From: Acidobacteriota bacterium
GTDB lineage: Bacteria; Acidobacteriota; Terriglobia; Bryobacterales; Bryobacteraceae
NCBI GenBank assembly: GCA_016185425.1
Contig: JACPNQ010000012.1
Span: 1 to 64,000 of the forward strand
Direction of reading: 5' to 3'
DNA length: 64,000 nucleotides
Numbering within the stretch: position 1 is the first letter of the stretch; every line of letters begins with the position of its first letter. The position numbers and the translations under genes are program-made. Of this stretch, positions 16,935 to 26,852 are shown one piece after another. The notes beneath the pieces were generated by a model. The model saw only the letters and a list, made by a program, of their open reading frames with translations. It had not been told where the DNA came from and made no database searches.

Positions 16935-18310
16935 GCAAGAATCTCTTTGATCGGCCGCCCTCCGAGATCGGTAAGGCGGCGGTTGCGTCCAGCGAAGTAA
17001 TACGTCAGCCGCATGTCGTTGAGGCCCATCTGATTCAGAATGGTCGCGTGGACATCGTGCATGTGGTAGATGTCTTCGACCGCCTTATGGCCGATTTCGT
17101 CGGTGGTACCGATGATCGAACCGCCCTGCACGCCGCCGCCGGCGAGCCACATACTCTGGCAGCGCGTATTGTGATCGCGGCCCGGTGTTTCCTGATCGGC
17201 CGGAGTATCGGGCGTACGGCCAAACTCGCCCATGTATACGACAAGGGTACGGGCCAGCATGCCACGCTGTTTCAGATCCTTCAATAATGCCGCGATCGGT
17301 TTGTCCGTTTCGCGGGCGTTCTTCTCGTGGTTCTTGCGGATGTCGCCATGCGCGTCCCAGCTTTGGGAAGGCGTGAAGATCTCGACGAACCGGACACCGG
17401 CTTCGACGAGTTTGCGGGCCATCAGGCAGCGGCGTCCGAACGATGCGGTGCCGGGGTCATTGAGGCCGTAGGCGTCCTTCACGGCCTCCGGTTCGCTGTC
17501 AATCGACAGGACGCGCGGCACCTCCATCTGCATGCGGTAGGCGAGTTCGTAGGAGTCGATGCGCGCCTGCAGGTCAGCATTGTCGGGATGGGATTCCCGG
17601 TAGACATCGTTGAGGCGGCGGAGCACTTCGCGTTCGGCGGAGATGAGACTTCCGTCTACATTCGCGGGCGATGCGAGGTCGCGGATCGGCTCGGACGCGG
17701 CGCGGAGAACCGTACCTTGATATTCGGCGGGCAGATAACCGCTACCCCACTGCTGGGCGCCGCTGAACGGAATGGAACGAAAGTCGGGCATCGCCACGAA
17801 GGCCGGAAGATTCTTATTGGCGGTGCCAAGGCCATAGGTCACCCACGCGCCCATGGATGGATTTCCCGGAACAATGAATCCGGTATTCATCTGGAAGACC
17901 GCGGCGGGGTGGTTGCCGTTGTCGGATTGGACGCTGCGAACGACGGCCAGATCGTCAACGCATTGCGCAGTGCGGGGAAGGAGTTCAGAAACTTCGCGGC
18001 CGCATTTGCCGTACTTTTGGAATTTGAACGGGCTAGCGACGAATTTGCGGGGCTTGGCGAACAGGTTGGGCTGATCGGTCTTCTTTTCCTTGGACCAATC
18101 CATGATCTTGCCATTCAGTTCGACAAGTTTCGGCTTGGGATCGAACGTGTCGATCTGGCTGACCCCGCCAAGCATGCCGAGGAATATGCAGGCGTCAGCC
18201 TTAGGAGCATGGTGCGGCCCGCGCCGATTCGCATCAGCGGCCAGGAGTTGACCGAGCGCGGCGCTACCCAGGCCGAAAGCCGATTGATAGATCCACTGGC
18301 GGCGGTGCAT
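16931..18310 (-). CDS. DUF1501 family protein, Tat-exported
   Basis: 459 residues from an ATG at 18310, chosen because GTGGAG sits eight bases upstream. It begins MHRRQWIYQSAFGLGSAALG, a twin-arginine-type leader. DUF1501 (sulfatase/alkaline-phosphatase fold) hallmarks are FLGMLGGVSQIDTFDPKP near the start, AWVTYGLG, VYMGEFGRTP, and RDHNTRCQSMWLAGGGVQGG. These proteins are encoded beside DUF1549/DUF1553 genes in Planctomycetes, Verrucomicrobia and Acidobacteria; their reaction is not established. It starts four bases after its partner's stop, so the two form an operon. Confidence 0.9.
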   Translation of the reverse strand: MHRRQWIYQSAFGLGSAALGQLLAADANRRGPHHAPKADACIFLGMLGGVSQIDTFDPKPKLVELNGKIMDWSKEKKTDQPNLFAKPRKFVASPFKFQKYGKCGREVSELLPRTAQCVDDLAVVRSVQSDNGNHPAAVFQMNTGFIVPGNPSMGAWVTYGLGTANKNLPAFVAMPDFRSIPFSGAQQWGSGYLPAEYQGTVLRAASEPIRDLASPANVDGSLISAEREVLRRLNDVYRESHPDNADLQARIDSYELAYRMQMEVPRVLSIDSEPEAVKDAYGLNDPGTASFGRRCLMARKLVEAGVRFVEIFTPSQSWDAHGDIRKNHEKNARETDKPIAALLKDLKQRGMLARTLVVYMGEFGRTPDTPADQETPGRDHNTRCQSMWLAGGGVQGGSIIGTTDEIGHKAVEDIYHMHDVHATILNQMGLNDMRLTYYFAGRNRRLTDLGGRPIKEILA

Positions 18311-18314
18311 GGCG

Positions 18315-20675
18315 TTACTCCACATAGAGAAATTCGTTCAAGTTGAAGAGAACAGCGGCGAGGGATTGCAGCCCTTCGGCCCCCTTCGCTGCCAGCGCTT
18401 GCGCAGTTTGTTTTTCTTTGGCCGTTGGGGCGCGGGACAGGGCGAGCCAAAAGGCTTCGTCCACCGGGTCCGCGGATTTCTCGACTCGACCGGCAAAGTG
18501 CTTCGCTTCGGTCCGTGTCAGCGCGCCGTTGAGAAGCGTGAGCGCCTGCGGAGCCACGATCGTCGATTGCCGGCGGGCACAGGACGTACTGAGATTGGGA
18601 GCGTCGAATATCTCAGCCATCGGCAGAATCACGCTGCGCCGTTGGATCAGATAGACGCTACGGCGGCGTTGCTCGTCTTCCGAGGAAGGAAACCATTTGA
18701 AAAATTCGAAGCCCTGAGCCACGTCGTCAGGAACGTTGAATAATACAGGCGGCCCGCCCTGCCTGCCGTTGAGACGGCCACTGACCGAGAGGATGGAGTC
18801 ACGAAGCACCTCAGCATCGAGCCGCTGCCAGTTCATGCGCCATAACAGGCGGTTGGTGGGATCGGCGGCGGAGTACTCGGCTTGCTTCGGATGGCGGCTC
18901 GCCTGACGGTACGCCGCGGAGGTGAGCATCAGCCTGTGCATCGCTTTGATGCTCCACTTGCCTTCCACGAACTGCGCGGCCAGCCAATCGAGCAGTTCCG
19001 GGTGGGTCGGCGGTTCTCCGTTGCGCCCGAAATCGCTGGGAGTGCGGACGAGCCCTTCGCCGAAGTGGCGCTGCCATAGGCGATTCACGATCACACGGGC
19101 GGTGAATGGATTCCTATCCGACGCAATCCACTCGGCCAGTGCCAGGCGCCGTCCATTGCTGCCGCCCGCAAAGGGGATCTCGGCGGCAGAGCTGGTGAAT
19201 AGGAAGCCCGGATCCACCTTATCGCCGCGCCCGGCGAGGTCGCCGCCGTCAAGAACGTATGTGTCGGGTACATCAGGTGCGGCGGGCGGCGCGACATCTC
19301 GCACTGCATAAGCGAGCGACTGATAGCGGCGGGCCAGTTCCTGCTCGCGCTGCATGCGGTCGCGCGTGTCGAAGTACGCCTTGATCGGCTCCCGCCACTC
19401 GGGCTCCTTCACCAGTGGAAGATCCTGATCCAGGAAAAAGAGATTCTTCGTATTCAACTTTCCGAGGAACTGCTTCACCTTCGGATCGTCTTCCTTGACC
19501 TTGTACATCGAGAGGTACTGCTGCTTCAACGCCTCGCGCCAGCGGTCGAGATCCTGCTGCGCCGCTTCCGACTCGTCCTCGTGCAGGCGCATCAGACGCT
19601 TCATCTCTTTCGGGTGTTCAACGGCGTCGAAGGCGACGTTCTGGTCGGCGATAGCGGTACCCGCAAAGAATGCCTGGAGGCGGTAGTAATCCTTGTGCTT
19701 GATTGGATCGTACTTGTGGTCGTGACACTGGGCGCAGCCGGTGGTGAGGCCCAGGAATACGCTGCCAACGGTTCCCGTAATGTCGTTGAGAAAGTCCTGG
19801 CGAAGCTGCTTCTTCGAGTTGGCGTCGGCCTCCCACGGCGCGAAGCGCAAAAAGCCAAGCGCTACGATGCGGTCGGCTTGTGAAGGCTGTCTCTTGCCGC
19901 GATATTCGTCGCCGGCGATCTGCTCCTGAATGAAAAGATCGTATGGTTTGTCGTTGTTGAAGGCGCGGATGACGTAATCGCGATATCGCCAGGCGGTCGG
20001 ACGCTCGCCATCAATGGCGAATCCATCGGACTCGGCGTAACGAACGAGGTCCAGCCAGTGACGGCCCCATCGTTCGCCGTACCGCGGATCGGCGAGGAGT
20101 TTGTCGATCTGCTTTTCATAGGCCTGCGGATCGGAATCGGCGAGGAATGCGCGCATTTCAACTGGAGTTGGCGGCAGACCGATCAGGTCGAAATAGATGC
20201 GGCGCAACAGGGTGCGGCGATCGGCTTCGGGCGCGGGAGAAAGGTTTTGCGACTCCAGTCTGGCAAGGAGAAAATGATCGATCGCGGTGCGCGGCCAGTT
20301 GGACTGTTTCACCGCCGGCAAATCTGGCTTTGCGGGTGTCCTTAGCAGCCACGTCCAGTGTTCGTCACGACGGGGCGCTTTCGGTTCCGCCGGAAGAGCG
20401 GCGATTTCGGCCTTGATATCGTTGATGACAGCGAGTGGAAGTTCGGCGCCAAGCGGCATGCGCGGTGTCCGTTCGCCGGTCAGGTGAGGAACAATCAACT
20501 CCAGCGCAGGACCGTGCTTGCCGCCTTTGCGGAGCGTCTCGATCGTGTTGATACTAAGCCCGCCCTGCGCCTGCGAACCACCATGACACGCGCCGCAATG
20601 TTGGGCTAACAAAGGCAATAGGCGGTTGTCGGCCCAAACCAGCGTTCCGAGGCTTAACAATAGCCAGATCCGCAT
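18315..20675 (-). CDS. PSD1 protein: planctomycete-type cytochrome c plus DUF1549 and DUF1553
   Basis: 786 residues. A signal peptide is followed by a cytochrome-like CGACHGG (about residues 31-37). DUF1549 spans about 130-345 (with HWLDLVRYAESDGF and GCAQCHDHKYDP, a second CxxCH). DUF1553 spans about 500-760 (RVIVNRLWQRHFGEGLV, LDWLAAQF, YRQASRH, ending NEFLYVE). The architecture is standard for these large exported proteins, thought to act with DUF1501 on complex polysaccharides or in a periplasmic redox role, without direct proof. It is the first gene of a leftward operon and is divergent from the DUF1592 gene across a 42-base gap containing a palindrome. Confidence 0.92.
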   Translation of the reverse strand: MRIWLLLSLGTLVWADNRLLPLLAQHCGACHGGSQAQGGLSINTIETLRKGGKHGPALELIVPHLTGERTPRMPLGAELPLAVINDIKAEIAALPAEPKAPRRDEHWTWLLRTPAKPDLPAVKQSNWPRTAIDHFLLARLESQNLSPAPEADRRTLLRRIYFDLIGLPPTPVEMRAFLADSDPQAYEKQIDKLLADPRYGERWGRHWLDLVRYAESDGFAIDGERPTAWRYRDYVIRAFNNDKPYDLFIQEQIAGDEYRGKRQPSQADRIVALGFLRFAPWEADANSKKQLRQDFLNDITGTVGSVFLGLTTGCAQCHDHKYDPIKHKDYYRLQAFFAGTAIADQNVAFDAVEHPKEMKRLMRLHEDESEAAQQDLDRWREALKQQYLSMYKVKEDDPKVKQFLGKLNTKNLFFLDQDLPLVKEPEWREPIKAYFDTRDRMQREQELARRYQSLAYAVRDVAPPAAPDVPDTYVLDGGDLAGRGDKVDPGFLFTSSAAEIPFAGGSNGRRLALAEWIASDRNPFTARVIVNRLWQRHFGEGLVRTPSDFGRNGEPPTHPELLDWLAAQFVEGKWSIKAMHRLMLTSAAYRQASRHPKQAEYSAADPTNRLLWRMNWQRLDAEVLRDSILSVSGRLNGRQGGPPVLFNVPDDVAQGFEFFKWFPSSEDEQRRRSVYLIQRRSVILPMAEIFDAPNLSTSCARRQSTIVAPQALTLLNGALTRTEAKHFAGRVEKSADPVDEAFWLALSRAPTAKEKQTAQALAAKGAEGLQSLAAVLFNLNEFLYVE

Positions 20676-20685
20676 GCGGTGATGT

Positions 20686-20700
20686 TATCAGAATCTGATA
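20686..20700. promoter_or_regulatory. Perfect palindrome in the divergent promoter region (possible operator)
   Basis: TATCAG-AAT-CTGATA is a perfect 6+3+6 dyad lying between the start codons of the two divergent cytochrome/DUF operons (20675 leftward, probable 20718 rightward). A single site here could control both operons. Position and symmetry are seen directly; the regulator is unknown. Confidence 0.55.
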
Positions 20701-20717
20701 GTCTGTTAGCGGAAAAC

Positions 20718-22610
20718 GTGCGATTCTACGGGCTGTTTTTAGCATTTCCGCTGGCGGCGCAAGTTCCTGACTTCGCGGCTCGCGTCTACCCGGTTTTGGA
20801 GAAGGCGCAGTGCCGCGCGTGCCACAACGAGAATGGGGTTGCATCGGCCAGCCGTTTGGCGTTCCCGGGCGAATCGGCGACCCTGGATGAGATCCAGCGA
20901 TTTGGCGTATCCCTGCTGCGGCTTGTTAACAGGGCAAATCCGGCTGAGTCATTGCTTGTCACCAAGCCGACAAATCGAGTTAGCCATCCTGGCGGGGAGC
21001 GTCTGAAGCGAGGTTCGGCGGATGAGACCGCGATTCGCAATTGGGCTGCGTATCTAGCCTCCCTGCCCGTAACGCCTGCAGCCGCAACGGATCCGGTGAA
21101 ACCGCTGACCGTCGTGATGCGGCGGCTGACACACAGCCAGTACAACAACACGGTGGCGGATCTGCTCGGCGATCGCACGCACCCGGCCAATCAGTTTCCA
21201 ACGGAAGATTTCGTCCACGGGTTCACCAACCAGGCCGATGGGCAAAGCATCTCTCCGCTCATGGCCGAAGACTACGCGCGAGCGGCGGCGAAGCTGGCGC
21301 GCGACGCCGCCCGTTCCGGTGCGTTGGCGCGGCTGGTGCCCTGCGACAGGACAAAACCGGGGTGCGGCGCCGAATTCGTGCGCACATTTGGCGAGCGCGC
21401 GTTTCGCCGTCCATTGACAGCCAGAGAAGTGGCGAATTTTGAGAAGCTGCTCGGACGGTCATTCGACGCGCAAACCGTTGTGGAAGCGATGCTGCAATCC
21501 CCCGCGTTCCTTTTCCACACGGGCGCCGGCCAGTATGCCACCGCATCACGCTTATCGTATTTGCTGTGGGATACGGCGCCGGACGCCGCGTTGCGCGCTG
21601 CCGCGGCGAGAAGCCAGTTGGCGACGCGCGGGCAGATTGAAGCGCAGGTGCGCCGCCTGATGCGCGATGGCCGCGCACGCACGGCTCTGAATCAGTTCCT
21701 CGCCGAGTGGATGCGGTTCGACCGCGTAAAAGGAGCGCTACGGGAGAGGAAACTGTTTCCGGAGTTCGGACCGGAGCTGATTCAATCCATGCTGGAGGAG
21801 ACAACGCGGCTGTACTCGCACTTGGTGTGGGAGGACAAATCGTTCCTGGAAATCTTCACCGCGAATTACAGCTTCCTGAATCTGCCGCTGGCCGCGTTGT
21901 ACGAAGTTGCGCCGCCCGAACGCGAGTTCGAATATACCGAGTTCCCGGCCGCCAGCAAACGCGCCGGCATCCTGGGTCATGCATCCTTCCTGACGCTGAC
22001 CTCAAAACCAGCGGAAACCGCACCGACAGAGCGCGGTCTTTTCATTCGCGAACATTTTCTCTGCCAGATCGTGCCACCCCCTCCACCTGGCGTAAGCACT
22101 ACGCTGCCGGCGATTTCCGAAGAGAAGCCGATGACGAATCGTGAGCGTCTGAACATTCACCTGTCCAACGCGAGCTGCGCGTCCTGCCATCGACTGGTGG
22201 ATCCGATTGGGTTCGGATTCGAACAATTTGACGCCATCGGGCGGTACCGGGAAAAACAGGTTGGACTGCTATTTCCAGCGATTGATACAGGCAAGAAGAA
22301 TGTCAAGCGCGAGGGAATCGCAGTGGAGCTCGACGTTGACACGAAGGCTACTATCCTGGGGATCCCCAACTCCGACTTTTCCAGCCCTGCTGAAGCAGGG
22401 CGGATTCTAGCCGCCACGCCAGCCTGCCAGCGCTGCATCGTGAAGCAGTTTTTTCGTTATGCTCTAGGCAGGGCCGAGACGGAAGCCGATCGTCCGCACG
22501 TGGACGAAGCCTACGCGCGGTTCGCCAAATCCGGTTTCCGGTTCCGGGAGCTGGTGCTCGCCATCGTTAGTTCGCGCCCATTTCTGGAGGAGTCTCAGCA
22601 TGCCAATTGA
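20718..22610 (+). CDS. DUF1587/1595/1592/1588/1585 (PSD2-type) cytochrome-associated protein
   Basis: I prefer the GTG at 20718 (630 residues), which gives a compact signal peptide ([15 protein letters not shown]); an in-frame GTG at 20679 would add 13 odd residues and place the palindrome inside the gene. After the leader there is CRACHN (cytochrome-like CxxCH). Then come DUF1587 ([15 protein letters not shown]), DUF1595, DUF1592 (about 240-370), DUF1588 with [19 protein letters not shown], and DUF1585 with [16 protein letters not shown] at the C-terminus. Such proteins always pair with DUF1552, which overlaps its end by 11 bases. Exported; reaction unknown. Confidence 0.88.
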   Translation: MRFYGLFLAFPLAAQVPDFAARVYPVLEKAQCRACHNENGVASASRLAFPGESATLDEIQRFGVSLLRLVNRANPAESLLVTKPTNRVSHPGGERLKRGSADETAIRNWAAYLASLPVTPAAATDPVKPLTVVMRRLTHSQYNNTVADLLGDRTHPANQFPTEDFVHGFTNQADGQSISPLMAEDYARAAAKLARDAARSGALARLVPCDRTKPGCGAEFVRTFGERAFRRPLTAREVANFEKLLGRSFDAQTVVEAMLQSPAFLFHTGAGQYATASRLSYLLWDTAPDAALRAAAARSQLATRGQIEAQVRRLMRDGRARTALNQFLAEWMRFDRVKGALRERKLFPEFGPELIQSMLEETTRLYSHLVWEDKSFLEIFTANYSFLNLPLAALYEVAPPEREFEYTEFPAASKRAGILGHASFLTLTSKPAETAPTERGLFIREHFLCQIVPPPPPGVSTTLPAISEEKPMTNRERLNIHLSNASCASCHRLVDPIGFGFEQFDAIGRYREKQVGLLFPAIDTGKKNVKREGIAVELDVDTKATILGIPNSDFSSPAEAGRILAATPACQRCIVKQFFRYALGRAETEADRPHVDEAYARFAKSGFRFRELVLAIVSSRPFLEESQHAN

Positions 22611-23901
22611 CACGCGACTTGCCCGGCGGACCTTTCTGCGCGGTGCCGGTGTCGCGGGCTCGCTGATTCGTCTTGGCTTGCCGCCGCTTGAGGCGATGTT
22701 CAACTCCAACGGCACAGCGTATGCGGCCGAAACGAGGCGGGCAATCCCCAAGCGATTTGTCTTTTGGTTCAACGGCAACGGTATTCCTGAAAAATACTGG
22801 GTGCCGCGAGAGACTGGGGCAGACTTCGCCCTGCCCTCATGCTTACAGCCGCTGGCTCCGTTTCGCGACGACATTCACGTTATTACCGGACTCGATAGCG
22901 CGGCAGCTCGACTGCCGGGTCCGGGCAACAGCCACTACCCGTCGATGAGCGCCGTGGTATCGTGCAAGACCTACACTGGCCGCGGCGCGGGCGGTCCTTC
23001 GATCGACCAGGTCATCGCGCAAAAGATCGGCGGTGAAACGCGGTTTCGCTCGCTGCAGATCGGCGTGTGCCAGGAATCGTTTGGCGAGAGCATTCAGCGA
23101 AACCTGAGCTGGGCGGATCGCGATCGGCCCCTGCCGCCGGAGATGATTCCGCACAAGCTGTTTGATCGCCTTTTCGGTGTGAAAGAAGTGGCTTGGGTCG
23201 CAAGGCAAAAGAGCATTCTGGATGCGGTGAAAGACCAGGCACAGGCACTGCAAGGCCGCCTTGGCGCGAGCGATACAAGAAAGCTCGACGAGTATTTGCA
23301 GTCGGTGCGGGAACTCGAGACGTCGATCGCGACGCTGCCGCCCGAGTATCGGCAGCACGTGGAGCGCCCGGCTGAAGCCATCGACCTGCGTGATTACCCG
23401 CGCATCGCCAAGCTGCAAAGCGATCTCCTCGTCCACGCGCTCGCCTCGCAACAGACACACGTTGCTTCCTATATGTTGACCAAATGCCAGGGCTTGACGC
23501 GGTTCCCATGGCTCGGGCACACGGCGCAGCGCCACCACGAATATACGCACGGCGACGTGGAGACGCCGCGCGGAATGCGCAGGCTCCGTGATATCTGCCG
23601 CTGGCACGTCGAAGAATTCGCCTACCTTTTGGGGAGGCTGAAAGCGATGCCGGAAGGGGAGAAGACGCTGCTCGACAGCACCGCTATCGTCATGGTGCAT
23701 GAGCACGCCGAGGCAAACGCGCACAAGAACAACAACCTGGCCCTGATACTCGCCGGACATGCGGGCGGCTGGAGGACAGGTCTCCACACGCGGACGACCG
23801 GCACGCTCGGCGACCTGTATCTCACCGTCGCCAACGAGGTGATGGGCGCGCAGATCAGGGCGTTCCCGACGGCCGAGCGCAAACTTACCGAGATCGTCTG
23901 A
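22600..23901 (+). CDS. DUF1552 family protein, Tat-exported
   Basis: 433 residues starting with a clear twin-arginine leader ([19 protein letters not shown]). The body matches DUF1552, with [15 protein letters not shown] near residue 50 and a C-terminal half related to the DUF1501 fold ([27 protein letters not shown]). DUF1552 genes follow DUF1592-type genes in Planctomycetes and relatives, and their function is not established. Its start overlaps the preceding gene and its stop overlaps the following ATG (TGATG), so translation is coupled in both directions. Confidence 0.9.
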   Translation: MPIDTRLARRTFLRGAGVAGSLIRLGLPPLEAMFNSNGTAYAAETRRAIPKRFVFWFNGNGIPEKYWVPRETGADFALPSCLQPLAPFRDDIHVITGLDSAAARLPGPGNSHYPSMSAVVSCKTYTGRGAGGPSIDQVIAQKIGGETRFRSLQIGVCQESFGESIQRNLSWADRDRPLPPEMIPHKLFDRLFGVKEVAWVARQKSILDAVKDQAQALQGRLGASDTRKLDEYLQSVRELETSIATLPPEYRQHVERPAEAIDLRDYPRIAKLQSDLLVHALASQQTHVASYMLTKCQGLTRFPWLGHTAQRHHEYTHGDVETPRGMRRLRDICRWHVEEFAYLLGRLKAMPEGEKTLLDSTAIVMVHEHAEANAHKNNNLALILAGHAGGWRTGLHTRTTGTLGDLYLTVANEVMGAQIRAFPTAERKLTEIV

Positions 23902-25838
23902 TGAAAGCATTCGCGCTGGCGGCGTTCGCTTTGGCCGCATGGGCAGGGCCGGCGGATCAGGCCGTTGCGCGGTGGACGATTGTTGAGGGTGGACGCGTTG
24001 GAATCGGCGGGCGGATGATTAGCGATCTGGCCGATCTTCCGGCGGGCGATTATCAGTTAGACATGGTCGATTGGGTAGCCGTGAATGCGGTTCCCGAGGA
24101 CTTGGAACGGATGACCGGATTGCGCGCTTTGCGGGAGGTCCGATTGCCAGGTCCGCTGTGGAATCGGAATGCCGACGGCAGCAAGGATCTCAGCAAGCTG
24201 CTACGTTTCCTTGCGCCCGTGACAACCATCGAGAAGCTGACATTTAGCGATCATTTTCTGGATCGTATTCGATTTCGGGATGCCGGCCTGGATGAGATCG
24301 CCTCCTTAAAGCAGATGCGCGAGCTCGCCGTGCGTCAGGCGCAAGTAAAGGGACCGGGGCTGCGCCATTTCACAAATCTGCAATCACTGGATGTGACCCT
24401 ATGCCCGGTCGGCGATTTGAAGGCCATTGCGGGAATGAAAGGTCTCCGGCGGCTATGGGCGGGCGATACGTTCGTTTCCGATCTGGCGCCTATCGCCGAC
24501 CTTGCGGCATTGGAGGATTTGGATCTCCATGGCACCGGAGTTCGCGATGAATCCGTCGCCAGCCTGGCCGGATTGCGCGCCCTTCGGCGACTGGATTTGC
24601 AGGGGACCGCGATTACAGACGGCGCCATCGACACCTTGGAGCGGCTCACTAACTTAGAGTCGCTCAACCTGTACCGCACAAAGATTTCAAACGCAGGCCT
24701 CACCCGGTTGGCCAAATTGACGAAGCTAAGAGACATCGACGTGCGATATACGCGTGTGACCGCGATGGGATACGACGCGCTGCACTCCGCCCTGCCGAAG
24801 GCTCGTATTCAATTCGCGGGCGGCGGAGCGCGGCCGGTATCGAAAGCCACGCCGCCCGCCGGCCGGGAGCCTGCCGCATTGGCCGCGTGGATTCGCTCTA
24901 TCGGCGGGACGGCAAGGCTCGACGAAGGGTTTGTCTCGCTGCGTGGGGTGCCGCTGGACGAGGCGGCCGTGGCCGCGCTGGCACGGATTCCCGGGCTTCG
25001 TGTTTTGAATCTGGAAGCGACCGAACTGGGTGACGCCGCAATGCCGGTAATCGCCGGCATTCGCGCGTTGGAAGAGCTGACGCTCAACAACACGCAGGTT
25101 TCCGACACCGGACTCGCGGCGATTGGGCGTCTCAACCAACTGAAACGGCTCCGATTGGACAACACCTACGTGGAAGGCGGCGGGTTTGCACAATGGCCCG
25201 CTGGCTCGGCGATTGAAGAACTTCATTTGATGGGTTCGCCCGTTGGTGATGCCGCGATGCCGGCCGTGGCGCGTATGGCGAGGTTAAAAACGTTAGTGCT
25301 GGCGGAGACCGATGTGACGGGAGCCGGCCTAGCACCCTTGGCCGCTCTGCCACTGGCGCATTTGGACCTGTCCGCGACCGATATCGGCGATGATGCCCCC
25401 TTGGAACAATTCGTACGGCTTCGCTTCCTCAGCTTGCGGGATACACGAATCGGTGACGCGACGTTGACGGCGAAACTCGGCGGATTGAAAGAGCTGGAGC
25501 ATTTGGATCTCGGACGAACGCGAATCTCGAACAAGGGGATTGTCAATCTGGCGCCGCTCGTCGCGCTTCGCACTCTCGATCTCTCCTACGCGGAGTTCGA
25601 CGACGCCGGACTGGCAAAGCTTTCCGGGCTCCAGGCGCTTGAATCGATCAACCTCGATAGCACGCATATTTCCGACGTAGGCGTCGAGATCCTTGCAGGA
25701 TTCCAGAAGTTACGGCAAGTCGACTTGTACCACTCCCTGCTGACAGCGCAAGGGTTGGCGAAGCTCCAAGCGGCGCGCGCCAACCTGCACGTGATCTGGG
25801 ATAAAGAAGGCGGACTTCCGCATCGGAGGCGCGCATGA
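23901..25838 (+). CDS. Exported leucine-rich-repeat protein (645 aa)
   Basis: A signal peptide ([17 protein letters not shown]) precedes 645 residues made almost entirely of leucine-rich repeats of about 24 residues, of the form LxxLxxLxLxxTxISDAGLxxLAxL (RI/GALA-like spacing). There are two blocks: about 95-300 and 325-635. They are separated by a Pro/Arg-rich joint near 305-325. Such repeats form a curved binding surface, so the protein probably binds a protein or glycan partner in the periplasm or outside. It is coupled to DUF1552 upstream and to the next LRR gene downstream (ATGA overlap). Confidence 0.85.
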   Translation: MKAFALAAFALAAWAGPADQAVARWTIVEGGRVGIGGRMISDLADLPAGDYQLDMVDWVAVNAVPEDLERMTGLRALREVRLPGPLWNRNADGSKDLSKLLRFLAPVTTIEKLTFSDHFLDRIRFRDAGLDEIASLKQMRELAVRQAQVKGPGLRHFTNLQSLDVTLCPVGDLKAIAGMKGLRRLWAGDTFVSDLAPIADLAALEDLDLHGTGVRDESVASLAGLRALRRLDLQGTAITDGAIDTLERLTNLESLNLYRTKISNAGLTRLAKLTKLRDIDVRYTRVTAMGYDALHSALPKARIQFAGGGARPVSKATPPAGREPAALAAWIRSIGGTARLDEGFVSLRGVPLDEAAVAALARIPGLRVLNLEATELGDAAMPVIAGIRALEELTLNNTQVSDTGLAAIGRLNQLKRLRLDNTYVEGGGFAQWPAGSAIEELHLMGSPVGDAAMPAVARMARLKTLVLAETDVTGAGLAPLAALPLAHLDLSATDIGDDAPLEQFVRLRFLSLRDTRIGDATLTAKLGGLKELEHLDLGRTRISNKGIVNLAPLVALRTLDLSYAEFDDAGLAKLSGLQALESINLDSTHISDVGVEILAGFQKLRQVDLYHSLLTAQGLAKLQAARANLHVIWDKEGGLPHRRRA

Positions 25839-26779
25839 AGGCGCTCGCGCTGCTCGCCGCATTCGCCCTTCATGGTCAAACTTCGCTGGACCTGACCGCA
25901 ACGTGGACCACCGATGCCGACCTGGATCGCATCGCCGGCCTAGCGGCATTGGAGCGTCTCGGCCTTGCGCAAACCAGAGTCACCGATGCCGGGCTGGAGC
26001 GGCTCGGTACGCTGAAAAACCTGCGTGAACTGGACCTCTACTTTGCTGAGTTCTTTACCGACGATGGGATCGCGGCATTGAAGGGCCTGCAGAAGCTCGA
26101 ACGTTTGAATCTTCGCGGAACAAAAGTCACCAGCCGGTCCTTTGAGCACTTCTCTCACCTGGCGGGCCTGCGCTCGCTCGACATCGGTTACTCGCAAATT
26201 GACGATGCAGGCGTCGAGCAATTGGCTGAGTTGTCGCACCTCGAGCGGCTGTCGATAGGCGGCACGCGGATCGGCGTGGTCGCGTTATCGTCGCTCAAGC
26301 TGTTGCCTGCGCTGCGCCACCTTGACCTAAGCGGGATGCAGCGCGTGGATTCCGGCCATTGGGGGCTGACCTTGAATGGGATGGTGTTGGGGGAATTGGG
26401 GGCGCTCGAAAACCTCGAGTCGCTCAACCTGAGCGGTGCAGTTCTGAACGATATCGGCGCGGATAAACCGGGATTGAAGGAAGAGCAGCGCCAGACACTC
26501 GACGGCCTGGAAAAGCTGCAAGGCCTGAACAAATTGAAGAAGCTGGATCTCAGCCGTACGCCGGTGAACGCCGCGGGCCTGCGCGCGCTGTGCACCCTTC
26601 CGAGGCTTTCGGAACTGCGGCTTGCCCTGGCGAAAAACATTGACGATGACGCCATTCCGGTTCTGATCGCGTGGAAGTCCCTGCGGGTGGTAACGCTGGA
26701 AGGCACGCGCGTCACACCGGATGGCCTGGCCCGCCTGCGCTCCGCGCGGCCGGAATTGCGTCTCCTGGGGCCGTCCTAA
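25835..26779 (+). CDS. Exported leucine-rich-repeat protein (314 aa)
   Basis: 314 residues with a short signal (MKALALLAAFALHGQ), then about ten LRRs of the same type as the previous gene (TRVTDAGLERLGTLKNLREL, TRIGVVALSSLKLLPALRHL). The repeat register is interrupted around 165-200 (LNGMVLGELG). It starts inside the stop codon of the larger LRR gene and looks like a shorter paralogue, probably from duplication. It is the last gene of the rightward operon, with 73 bases before the next gene. The ligand is unknown. Confidence 0.85.
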   Translation: MKALALLAAFALHGQTSLDLTATWTTDADLDRIAGLAALERLGLAQTRVTDAGLERLGTLKNLRELDLYFAEFFTDDGIAALKGLQKLERLNLRGTKVTSRSFEHFSHLAGLRSLDIGYSQIDDAGVEQLAELSHLERLSIGGTRIGVVALSSLKLLPALRHLDLSGMQRVDSGHWGLTLNGMVLGELGALENLESLNLSGAVLNDIGADKPGLKEEQRQTLDGLEKLQGLNKLKKLDLSRTPVNAAGLRALCTLPRLSELRLALAKNIDDDAIPVLIAWKSLRVVTLEGTRVTPDGLARLRSARPELRLLGPS

Positions 26780-26852
26780 CTGGTTTGGAAATGCCGTAGA
26801 ATTGGTCGCATGACCCTGGCATAGAGCCGGTCCCTACAAGGAGTTTATACCG

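Noticed and set aside
17327..18346. 339-codon plus-strand frame
   Set aside because: Antisense to DUF1501, with no recognisable motif and no ribosome binding site.
22843..23940. 365-codon minus-strand frame
   Set aside because: Antisense to DUF1552; Arg-rich shadow composition.
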